Below the pieces are notes generated by a model. That model was not told the DNA's origin. It saw only the letters and a list, made by a program, of their open reading frames with translations, and did not search any database. The position numbers and the translations under genes are program-made. Below are positions 19,333 through 26,961 of a DNA stretch of 30,170 nt, one piece after another. This stretch comes from Haplosporangium gracile (lineage: Eukaryota; Mortierellomycota; Mortierellomycetes; Mortierellales; Mortierellaceae): the NCBI GenBank assembly GCA_015499985.1, contig JAAAUF010000415.1:1-30170 (forward strand). The letters are read 5' to 3'. How positions within the stretch are numbered: position 1 is the first letter of the stretch; every line of letters begins with the position of its first letter.

Positions 19333-21441
19333 TTATGACAGTTGGATGTCGGGTCTGTTCACCATCATCCACCTAACATGCTCAGGCTCATCAATAACAC
19401 CGAACCCATCACCGTACACTTCACGATCATAGTCCTGGTACCGCAGACCATTAATCGCCTTCAGCCTTGGCCAGTTCACAACCATCCACTGCACCTCCGC
19501 CAACCCGATCCGGTGCGCCATCTGGTAGACTGCCAAAACCTCCAGCTCCTTCAGCTTGGCCAACTCATCCAATCCGCTCTCGAGCGAGAGTTCCAAACAG
19601 TCATGGTCAAGGTAGGCGTCGACGGCCATTGTGCGAATGCCCCGCATCTCAAGGCGTGCGAACTGGGGCATGTCCCAGTCACGACCGGATCTTCCGAGAC
19701 GCATACTTCGGAGTTGGGTCAGCTGGCCCAGTTGTTTGAGGACTTGTTGTTGGATAGCGTGGCTCTCTTGCTGGGCAACCAGCAAGGCACCCGCCAGTGG
19801 CGCTTGATCTTCAACAGGAGCAGGACCAAGAAGAGGACCAGGAGGAGGGATAGGAGCATGGGAGAAGACGTTGTCGAAAGGCGTAATGACAATATCCGGA
19901 CGCGGGATGTTGAGAATCCTGCAGTCGAACCTCTCGAGCTGGTTGCATGCCCAAGGAGTCTCGATCACTTTCAAGGCATCCAGCTTCACCTCATCGGAGG
20001 GTATGTATGCGTATTCTCGCTCTATGGTATTGAGGGTGCGAAGAGACGGACTAGAGCACAGTAAGGCTAAAAGGATATCTTTCGAGAAATCGCAGTTTCC
20101 AGTCTCAAAGTGCTCCAAGGTTGGGGCGTGCCTGAGGAAGGCTTCTTTGACCGCATTATCGTTACTGTCGTACGCAATTTGGGCCCCATTATCCTCATCC
20201 TCAACCTCGTCTCTTGTCAGCTTGATGTACTCTAGAGGTGGAACTCGCACCAGGATCTGAGTGACTAGCGACGGCGGACCATGGTTCACCTCCAAGTAGG
20301 TAAGCCCCCTGTCGGCCAAGCAAATTCGTTTCAATGCGTCATGGTTGACCCTCCCAGATATGCCCCCACGCAGCTCTCTCAACCTCGGATAGTGGCTCAA
20401 GAGTGGATACAGCAGCTTTCCCTCAGTGGAGTAGAGGCACCCCTCGACAGCTCTCTCTACACGATGAGCATCAAGCAATCTTGGACGCGAACCATGTAGC
20501 GAGAAAGCGACGGTAGGTCTATGATAGCGGAGATCGGCGACTGTATAAAACTCCTTTAGATACAGGAGTAGCTCCCCAGCGACCTTGACGATGGCGGGGT
20601 TAGTCGGACAGTAGAAGGGGACGACCAGGAACTCTAGTTGCGAGTTGCGCTCTAGTACAGAGACCAAATATGTTGCGCCATCTCGTTGCCGGTTGCCACA
20701 CCTGCGTAGAAAGGCGCCAATATCATTGGATCCTACTGTCACGGGGGTAGGAGCACCGAATACGCCGGTTGAAGCAGAGGTGTCGAGAAATCCATTCGAT
20801 GTAGAAGAACCAAATAACCCAGTTGTGGGAGAGGTAGGAGCACCAAAAAAATCAGTCAAGGCAGCACTATGAGCACTGGATAATCCATTCGAGGCATACG
20901 TATTGAACAATCCTGTTGACGTAGCGACAGCAGAAGTACTGAACAATCCAGATCCAGTCGAGGAGGTGGTATGACCAAATAACACAGGATTAAAAGGAGA
21001 GACTATTGTGGGAAGGACCTGCTTCTGCCCATCACCAATGGACCCCCTCCTCCCCTTCGAAAGCATCTCTGCGGTCCTGGTAAACATCACCTTCCCTGTG
21101 AGAGTACAGAGGCTGTGGTTGGCATCGAGGGAGACCAGGTTTGTGCAAGTGGCGCCAGATTCGATAAATGGTTCGAGAGCGATGGGGTCGTATACTCTAA
21201 GTACACGGATGAGATGGCCGTTGCGGAGGAGTCCTGCACGGCCCTCGGGGGTTTGGAACTTGGGGATGGCGTCGTGTGGGTGGATGGTGATGGAGTGCCA
21301 GAGGTGTGGGATGAAGGCATTGAAGAAGGTTTTGGAGACGAGGCAGCACAGGGCTAGGTCGTGTTGGGAGAGGTCATCGGCGATGAGTTTTGTTAGTTCG
21401 AGGATATCGAACACCTTGTCGCTGGGTGTCATCTGATGCAA
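19333..21441 (-). CDS. Intact F-box/LRR-like protein with FG-repeat insert, 702 aa
   Basis: A single open frame. ATG 21441 gives MHQMTPSDKVFDILEL; a second ATG three codons on is an alternative start. Residues about 10-55 are a typical F-box (FDILELTKLIADDLSQHDLA, then CLVSKTFFNAFIPHLWHSI) with the LWHSI ending common in Mortierella F-box proteins, so a Skp1-binding SCF receptor is likely. Residues about 151-240 are Ser/Thr/Ala/Gly-rich with FG-type motifs: LFG, GLFS, GLFN, FFGAPTS, GLFGSST, GVFGAPTP. These resemble GLFG/FG nucleoporin repeats. The rest has LRR-like units (LKRICLADRGLTYLEVNHGP, ALLCSSPSLRTLNTIEREY, LAKLKELEVLAVYQMAHRI) and a P-rich loop (HAPIPPPGPLLGPAP). It is not closely related to families M and P. 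No intron, signal peptide or membrane segment is seen. Confidence 0.87.
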   Translation of the reverse strand: MHQMTPSDKVFDILELTKLIADDLSQHDLALCCLVSKTFFNAFIPHLWHSITIHPHDAIPKFQTPEGRAGLLRNGHLIRVLRVYDPIALEPFIESGATCTNLVSLDANHSLCTLTGKVMFTRTAEMLSKGRRGSIGDGQKQVLPTIVSPFNPVLFGHTTSSTGSGLFSTSAVATSTGLFNTYASNGLSSAHSAALTDFFGAPTSPTTGLFGSSTSNGFLDTSASTGVFGAPTPVTVGSNDIGAFLRRCGNRQRDGATYLVSVLERNSQLEFLVVPFYCPTNPAIVKVAGELLLYLKEFYTVADLRYHRPTVAFSLHGSRPRLLDAHRVERAVEGCLYSTEGKLLYPLLSHYPRLRELRGGISGRVNHDALKRICLADRGLTYLEVNHGPPSLVTQILVRVPPLEYIKLTRDEVEDEDNGAQIAYDSNDNAVKEAFLRHAPTLEHFETGNCDFSKDILLALLCSSPSLRTLNTIEREYAYIPSDEVKLDALKVIETPWACNQLERFDCRILNIPRPDIVITPFDNVFSHAPIPPPGPLLGPAPVEDQAPLAGALLVAQQESHAIQQQVLKQLGQLTQLRSMRLGRSGRDWDMPQFARLEMRGIRTMAVDAYLDHDCLELSLESGLDELAKLKELEVLAVYQMAHRIGLAEVQWMVVNWPRLKAINGLRYQDYDREVYGDGFGVIDEPEHVRWMMVNRPDIQLS

Positions 21442-22500
21442 ACGGTAGAGGTGTGTGAATGAACCAGGAATGAAAGATGAATCAGGTGAGAAAGAGTGAT
21501 GTCGGTGTGAATGAAAGTGAATGAGAGAGTGAAGGCGGTGGAGATGAAGAAAAGATTAAGACAGCTGATCAGACAAAAGTCTGAGAGCGAAGAAACGAGC
21601 GAACCTGAATACAATAATGGAACTCCCAATCGGATGTTGTTGATTTTGCCACTGATTTCTCTCACCCAGCGAATCTTGTTTACGCAAAGACACAAAAAAG
21701 GACAGCGCTGCTCGAATAAAGAGGAGGTTCAACAAAGAGAGAGGCAAAATGTCTTCAGAAGGTTGCCTTCAGTGCTTCTTTTGATGATCCTTTCCCTGTG
21801 GTGAAAGGCAAAGTGAACGCGAAGAAAGGAATGAGAAAAAAGGAACCGCTGCGCTAGTTTAAACACTTTTGACTACTGTCTTTGATTCACTTGGTTACAT
21901 TTTGTGGATGTCCCTCTGAAAGCAAACCAAGAGATGATCGACCTCTGAACTTTCTCTACGCGACTGGGTCAGTTTGTGTCCCTTCGTGCTCGGCACATCT
22001 CTCATTTATTGATCGCTCCACTCTACACACCTATTGAACTACTCACCGCACTGCATCTGCTTGTAAGGAATGCTGACACAATCCTAATCAACAGGTTCTG
22101 TTCGTATTCGTATGTAAATGACAACGTATCGACAAGAATTGCGACCAGTAACTAGTTCAAACGATCGGATTGTAGCGCATTTGTTCGCTTACTAAGGGGT
22201 ATGCTCGGTGAACTTCCTATCAACTGCCATTGCTGGCATTACTACCGTCATATCAAGCGTCTACGCTCTCTTTCTTAAAACCCTTACCAGGCCTACCGTC
22301 TCTGAGAATGACACGTGACCAACGCCACTAACTTTTTATATTTTTCTAGCGCCACCAAATGACCAAAACCTCCTCTGGCGACAAATCAGTCCAAGGATCC
22401 TCATGATACAGCCTGGTCTCTAGCAACGTAAATAGTCCTCACCTTCATGGTCTAGTTTTTTAGCGGGAGTTCATAACTTACTCTTTATTAAAGAACATAC
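21442..22500. other. Intergenic upstream of the 702-aa gene, no gene seen
   Basis: The first about 350 bases are the 5' flank of the minus-strand 702-aa gene. Read on the minus strand they have the C/T-rich leader composition seen elsewhere (CATTCACTTTC-type near 21440-21530). The remainder has no frame with family resemblance; a short ATG frame at 22371 (MTKTSSGDKSVQGSS) stops after 15 codons. Confidence 0.45.
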
Positions 22501-22530
22501 CTATTCTACAACCACTCGTACCATCGGCGC

Positions 22531-22910
22531 ACTGCACCTGCTCAATTTCAACAGCCTTTGAGCAATTCCCTGAACAGTCTCGTGAGAAGGTGAGTATTGT
22601 CCTCTCCTCCCTTCAGTCTCATCTTGCTGACCTTACAAAGCCCGTCAATCATCTAGTTTTTGAAGTTAGGGAGAACCATCACAACTAGTACTACAAAGAC
22701 GAACACGCCAACGTCAACAAAGGAAGCCAAGGCTACGACTCCATCGAAGATCTCACCAACCACGTCAACGAGATCTATCAGAGCAGCTCACCACCCTCTT
22801 GGTCCCTCTTAATGACTACCAAGGATATTTCGCCGGCCTTAGCCACCGAAACAACGGAGAAAAAAAAAGAAAAAAAAAGATTAAAAGAAACGAGGGCATG
22901 TCAGATGCCC
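22531..22910 (+). pseudogene. Degenerate coding-like trace, family unknown
   Basis: One frame is open across this stretch except for a single TAG near 22690. It has protein-like composition: FEQFPEQSREKVSIVLSSLQ, SHLADLTKPVNHLVFEVREN, then YDSIEDLTNHVNEIYQSSS, ending in a lysine-rich run from an A-rich tract. It could be a decayed exon or retroelement gag-like relic. I cannot name the family. Confidence 0.25.
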
Positions 22911-23043
22911 ATTCTACCATTTCAAAAAACCTTGTCTACCGTTCCAGAATCAGTTTCTACCACACGTCAGAAACCTTTTTTTTTTCACCCTTCAGGCACC
23001 CTTTTTACGCTGTTAAATGCCCTTTTTACACTCTTAGAAACCC
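22911..23043. repeat. Degenerate 21-base tandem repeat, about 6 units (locus 2)
   Basis: Units begin at 22911, 22933, 22954, 22981, 23002 and 23023 (spacings 22, 21, 27, 21, 21; the 27 includes a T-run expansion). Starts are ATTCTACC, TGTCTACC, TTTCTACC, TTTTTCAC, TTTTTACG and TTTTTACA, with AGAAA or a close variant in the second half of several units. It matches the array at 929-1012 in core and period. Translated frames give heptad-like peptides, which simply follow from the 21-base period. Confidence 0.6.
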
Positions 23044-24003
23044 TTTTTTATGTATCATTTTTCTTCTAAGTACATATTTCTCTGGGTATTCCTTGGAAGT
23101 GCTCGAACATTATAGTAACCATAGGCGTGATTTTGGTCATCCCAAAATAAAATATTTTTCTGCATTATATTCAAGGGGGTCGTTCCAGATCTTAAGGGCA
23201 GCCCAGGAATGCTTGCACAGTCTGGATTCCAGAGAACCGCTCGTATGGCGCATCTTTTAAAACAACACCCGTCCATCCAGCGACCCTGGGTCTCTGTGAA
23301 GCAGCAAGTCATGTCTCGTCTTTCTAAACCAACAAGCTGGACCTTCATCAAATCTAAAACTCGATTTCATCACAGGCGGCCTGACAGACACCGCCTTTTA
23401 TATTAGGGGCACTGTGCTTAGTCTGCACTCTGTTCCTCTGCTCTCTCGCAGAGCATAGGAGCTTTGTATAATGATGAACTCTATGACAGCTTATCAAGCC
23501 TGTCTGTTGTTTCGATTACTGCAGCCGCGATAAGTTACTGTGCAATCTGAAGTGCAGTCTGAGTCCATCAGACCAAGAACAACCCCCCAAGATGTTTGGA
23601 ATTTGGGAATTGGTCGCCTCCGTCCACAGCACTCCACTATACAAACACACACCTCATTTCCCCTTTTTACGATCGGGCGCATATATGTGTATCCATAAAA
23701 TATAGTATCATCGTATTTAAACTCAGCGCTTCCCTGTTTGGTTGTGGACACCAGGGTGTTCTGTTTTTTTCATATAAGCTTTTTTTCCTCATCTTGGTCA
23801 TTCACCGGTAAGGGTTCTACCACCCCTGTTGTATCGTCTAGCGACGTCAGGTGAACGGGCTGTAAGGCGTGCGAAGCGGCTAGCAATGGCAAGAAGGAAT
23901 AATAGGGGAGAGCGAAAATTTGCAGGGAAGAATGGAGAGTATGATCTAAAACAGTGAGCGTAGATGGATCTTTTGGTTTTTATTGTAATAAATATAAAAT
24001 GGC
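23044..24003. other. Intergenic downstream of the 677-aa gene, no gene seen
   Basis: It contains the second copy of the AT-rich 17-mer (23142-23158) and AT-rich 3' flank of the minus-strand gene that stops at 24004. Frames are short and unremarkable. Confidence 0.45.
23142..23158 (+). repeat. 17-base AT-rich motif, copy 2
   Basis: CCAAAATAAAATATTTT is identical to 18885-18901. It is preceded here by GTGATTTTGGTCATC, a context that from memory resembles terminal sequences of Tc1/mariner-like elements in Mucoromycota. This is unverified and no matching inverted end was found nearby. Confidence 0.3.
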
Positions 24004-26037
24004 TCAGCGGGAGCACAACTTATCGAGCCTGCTCAGAAACAAATGCTCAAATACATTCTCTGGCGGCATCAGCGTCGGATGTTTGAACGACAACCCTTCA
24101 AGGGCCGGCATGGGCCGACATTCCCTCGCCTCCATTTCTTTCGCCATTTCTTCCACATCCAACAGCAAACCTAAATTCTTGAGTTGAAGCAAGATCACTG
24201 CGTCTGCGTCTGCGTCGGTCGGAGATGGACTGGTCCCACTTATTGCCAGTCGCATCCGGATTTGTGCTCGAATAGTCTCAACCCGGTCCTCATTCTTCCG
24301 CCACTCCCGCCAGCTCTCGACCTCTCGCCGTCTTCTCCAATTCGACAACACTCTCTTCCTTCCAGAAGCCACAATCCAATTCACGTCCCAATCCTTGTAG
24401 GCGATCCTACCATCTCCAACATCTGAAAACACTCTGAGTCTCTGAAGAAACTTCAACCGACCGAGCAGACACAGCCCTCCTTGGAGTCGCAGACTGAGGC
24501 CACGGTAGTATCGGAAGTAGTATCTAGACCCGACCCAGGAGTGACATGTTTCTTGAGTGCCGACCTGGAGATCCTCGAGAAGCGGGCACACACGAGAAAC
24601 GTATCCAAAGACGATACGACTGTAGACTGGTCGATCCTGCATGGTTTGGGGAATGTGTAGGTCGATGTGGAGGGTGCGAAGACCACGGCAGCGCCAGATC
24701 ACAGGAGGGAGCTGAGAAGTCATAGAGGAGCTCTGAACATTCTCTGCTATGGTCGCGTCATGTCTCGTATCTAGATCGGTGTATCCTGCTCGATGGAAAA
24801 TATCAATGTCCTCCAGTCGCACCATTGTCTTGAGGGTCGTGAGATGGACAAGCTGGGAAGACTCGCAAAGTTGCTTATGGATGAGTGCGTGGATGTTGTC
24901 GAGAGACCGGTCGCAACATATCCTGGGATAATCTTTCGAGGTCGGCTTCCATAAGATCTCCAGAGTTGTAAGACTGTCTGCCAGAGAGACGACCGACTGC
25001 AGGAGTTGAGGTGTCAAATCCAGCGCCCAGAGAGACCGCTCCTGTGGTGAATGAGGATACACATCGGCCAAGAGCGTCTCGGTCTCTTCCGCTGTCATCC
25101 TGCTCCCAGCCATCGAGAAGTGCGCCTTGTCGAGAGTAATGTTCTTACTCTTTAGGAGTCGAAACAGCCGAGTCCAGTCATACTTGTCAAGGTCATTGCT
25201 CCATAGCATTGCTTTCAACTGCAACTCCTTGAGGTTCGGTGTAAGCAGCAATAGGTTCTCCAAATCCTCCTGCGCAAAGCCGATGCCACATAGAACCATG
25301 GATCGGAGCGAGAGTGGCGGTAGTTGTGAGGGAGCCTTGATGGTCGACTTGAGGCGGGGCGCAGTGTCTGATAGGATGACAGACGATCCATGTGATTCTA
25401 TGCGGAGACACTCCAACGCAGGGCACTTTGCTAATATCCCTTGTATGTCGATTGTAGTATAGTGTGCATGGTTAAATCCAACGGTGAGACTGACGAGACT
25501 CGACGGGAACGGAAACCATTCGAGTGAATCTGAATGGCAGTACCAAACAAACAGCTCCATTTCCCTGAGAGGGTTGAAGCCGCAAACAGTTGATGTTGAT
25601 GTTGGGATTGGTTGGTCTGTGTTGTGGCTGCTGGTCTTGCAATTGAGTGCATTGGTTCGGAGTAGTTCATGTCGCTGTTTCCCGCTGCACTCCTCTTCGA
25701 GGCGGAGGAGGGCGTCGCGAACAGTCTTGAAGGCCGAAGGTGTGATGGAATGGAAGGAAAAGCAGGCTTTGCTCGCTCCGGGTAGTTTACGCAGTGCCTT
25801 TTCTTTCTTTGATGGTTTCCAGTGTTCGAACCAAATGACCTCTCTTACAAGGCGAGTTCGGCTCAGGAGGTGCCATTGACGACAGACGCGAACGACAGAG
25901 CGGCGGATAGTGTAACCATCGATATAGGAGAAGATGAGGTCAAGGATCTCGGGAATATCCAGTGGCGATATCTTTGTCCGAGCAATTGTGGTCGATGCTG
26001 ATGACCTTTGAAGTCGACGGTTGAAGTATCGCAGCAT
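24004..26037 (-). CDS. Intact family M F-box/LRR-like protein, 677 aa
   Basis: A single open frame from ATG 26037 (MLRYFNRRLQRSS) to a stop at 24004. Residues about 24-60 are an F-box (SPLDIPEILDLIFSYIDGYT, then IRRSVVRVCRQW), followed by VREVIWFEHWKPSKKEKALR. LRR-like units follow: GILAKCPALECLRIE, LRSMVLCGIGFAQEDLENLL with LTPNLKELQL, LADSLTTLEILWKP and VCPLLEDLQVG. The C-terminal block (LQLKNLGLLLDVEEMAKEME, then PMPALEGLSF and PENVFEHLF) is strongly kept in the dead copies and so probably matters structurally. The likely role is substrate receptor of an SCF ubiquitin ligase, in cytosol or nucleus; the substrate is unknown. It is the only undamaged family M member among four copies or fragments here and serves as reference for their lesions. 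No intron is needed. Confidence 0.87.
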   Translation of the reverse strand: MLRYFNRRLQRSSASTTIARTKISPLDIPEILDLIFSYIDGYTIRRSVVRVCRQWHLLSRTRLVREVIWFEHWKPSKKEKALRKLPGASKACFSFHSITPSAFKTVRDALLRLEEECSGKQRHELLRTNALNCKTSSHNTDQPIPTSTSTVCGFNPLREMELFVWYCHSDSLEWFPFPSSLVSLTVGFNHAHYTTIDIQGILAKCPALECLRIESHGSSVILSDTAPRLKSTIKAPSQLPPLSLRSMVLCGIGFAQEDLENLLLLTPNLKELQLKAMLWSNDLDKYDWTRLFRLLKSKNITLDKAHFSMAGSRMTAEETETLLADVYPHSPQERSLWALDLTPQLLQSVVSLADSLTTLEILWKPTSKDYPRICCDRSLDNIHALIHKQLCESSQLVHLTTLKTMVRLEDIDIFHRAGYTDLDTRHDATIAENVQSSSMTSQLPPVIWRCRGLRTLHIDLHIPQTMQDRPVYSRIVFGYVSRVCPLLEDLQVGTQETCHSWVGSRYYFRYYRGLSLRLQGGLCLLGRLKFLQRLRVFSDVGDGRIAYKDWDVNWIVASGRKRVLSNWRRRREVESWREWRKNEDRVETIRAQIRMRLAISGTSPSPTDADADAVILLQLKNLGLLLDVEEMAKEMEARECRPMPALEGLSFKHPTLMPPENVFEHLFLSRLDKLCSR

Positions 26038-26381
26038 TCTTTCTGTTGTCGGTTGAGTGTGGTTGAAAGAACGGGGGAAAGGGTGTGGAAAGGAGAAAGA
26101 GAAGACAAAGAAGAAAGGAAGTGGAGAAGGTAAATTGTGAAACTAAAAAAAGAATCGGACCTCTCGCACTCGCTTTATGCTCTCACAGAGAGAAAGGAAT
26201 ATTGTGACCTTCTTTTTTCCTTCGAACCTTCTGTCGTACCAAGGAGATGCATATGAGGGGTGAGTCGAAGGCAATGGGTGCGTTGCATAGTTTGTAGAAA
26301 AAGGAAAAAAAAAAAAGATGGAAGAAAAAAGCCTGTCAGCACTGACTTCACAAAGTATTTTTGGTAAGGTATGTCTTCGTA
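26038..26381. other. Upstream region of the 677-aa gene
   Basis: On the minus strand this is C/T-rich with T runs near 26305-26320, consistent with the leader style of the locus. It also forms the 3' side of the family M fragment at 26382. No gene is seen. Confidence 0.5.
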
Positions 26382-26618
26382 TTAGTTTGCTCGTGAGTAT
26401 TTCCAAAGGAACAAACGATCCATCTCATCCTCCGGTCGCAATAAGATGGGGTACTCAAACAACACCCTCCCAAAGGTCTGGCAGTGGTCAAACCCCTTCG
26501 TCTTATCCAGCCCCTTCACTATCTCCTTAACATCCAACAATGAGCCGAGGTTCTTGAGCAGATCTATGTCGCTGTGGGCTTGTGGTGGAGTGGTTGTTAT
26601 CACCGCGGTTGCCACCAC
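26382..26618 (-). pseudogene. C-terminal fragment of a family M F-box gene
   Basis: The frame contains DLLKNLGSLLDVKEIVKGLD, CQTFGRVLFEYPILLRPEDE and MDRLFLWKYS, matching the C-terminal block of the 677-aa protein (LQLKNLGLLLDVEEMAKEME, LEGLSFKHPTLMPPENVFEH). Nothing upstream of about 26580 on this strand matches the remaining 600 residues, so only about one-tenth of a gene remains. It lies directly behind the intact copy, consistent with tandem duplication followed by deletion. Confidence 0.7.
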
Positions 26619-26961
26619 TGCAGCTCACAGTGTGTTTCCCCGACACGGATATGTCACCCCATGAATGAGTTGTTCCTATCTCTGCTCCTCATGCGCTCTA
26701 GGAGAGCAATATGTGTGGACGGACTATAGAGTAATCGCACTCGGCCCACTCCTTAGTATGCGGAACACAAACCTTGATTGTGAGCCTGATTTTTACTTTC
26801 AACTCCCACGCCCCTTCTTTTTCTTCCTTTTTCTTCCTCTTCTTTCTTATCACCACCATAACACTTCTTCCTTCAAAAAACATAACCGCATTCACCTCAC
26901 TCTCACACATTCACGCGAAAGTTCAACGACATCAGGAACCCGACCTCCTCCAAGCAATGAG
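26619..26961 (+). promoter_or_regulatory. Spacer with CT-rich/CA-rich leader of copy E
   Basis: From about 26805 the sequence is pyrimidine-rich (CCCCTTCTTTTTCTTCC-type), then CA-rich with CACCATAACACTTC and TCACTCTCACACATTCACG. It ends shortly before the ATG at 26962, the same order of blocks as before the other family P copies. No independent gene is seen. Confidence 0.45.

Noticed and set aside
22799..23260. Plus-strand frame of 153 codons (and an 85-codon frame overlapping it)
   Set aside because: Most of it is translation of an A-rich tract and of the 21-base repeat array; the heptad look follows from the period, not from a protein constraint.
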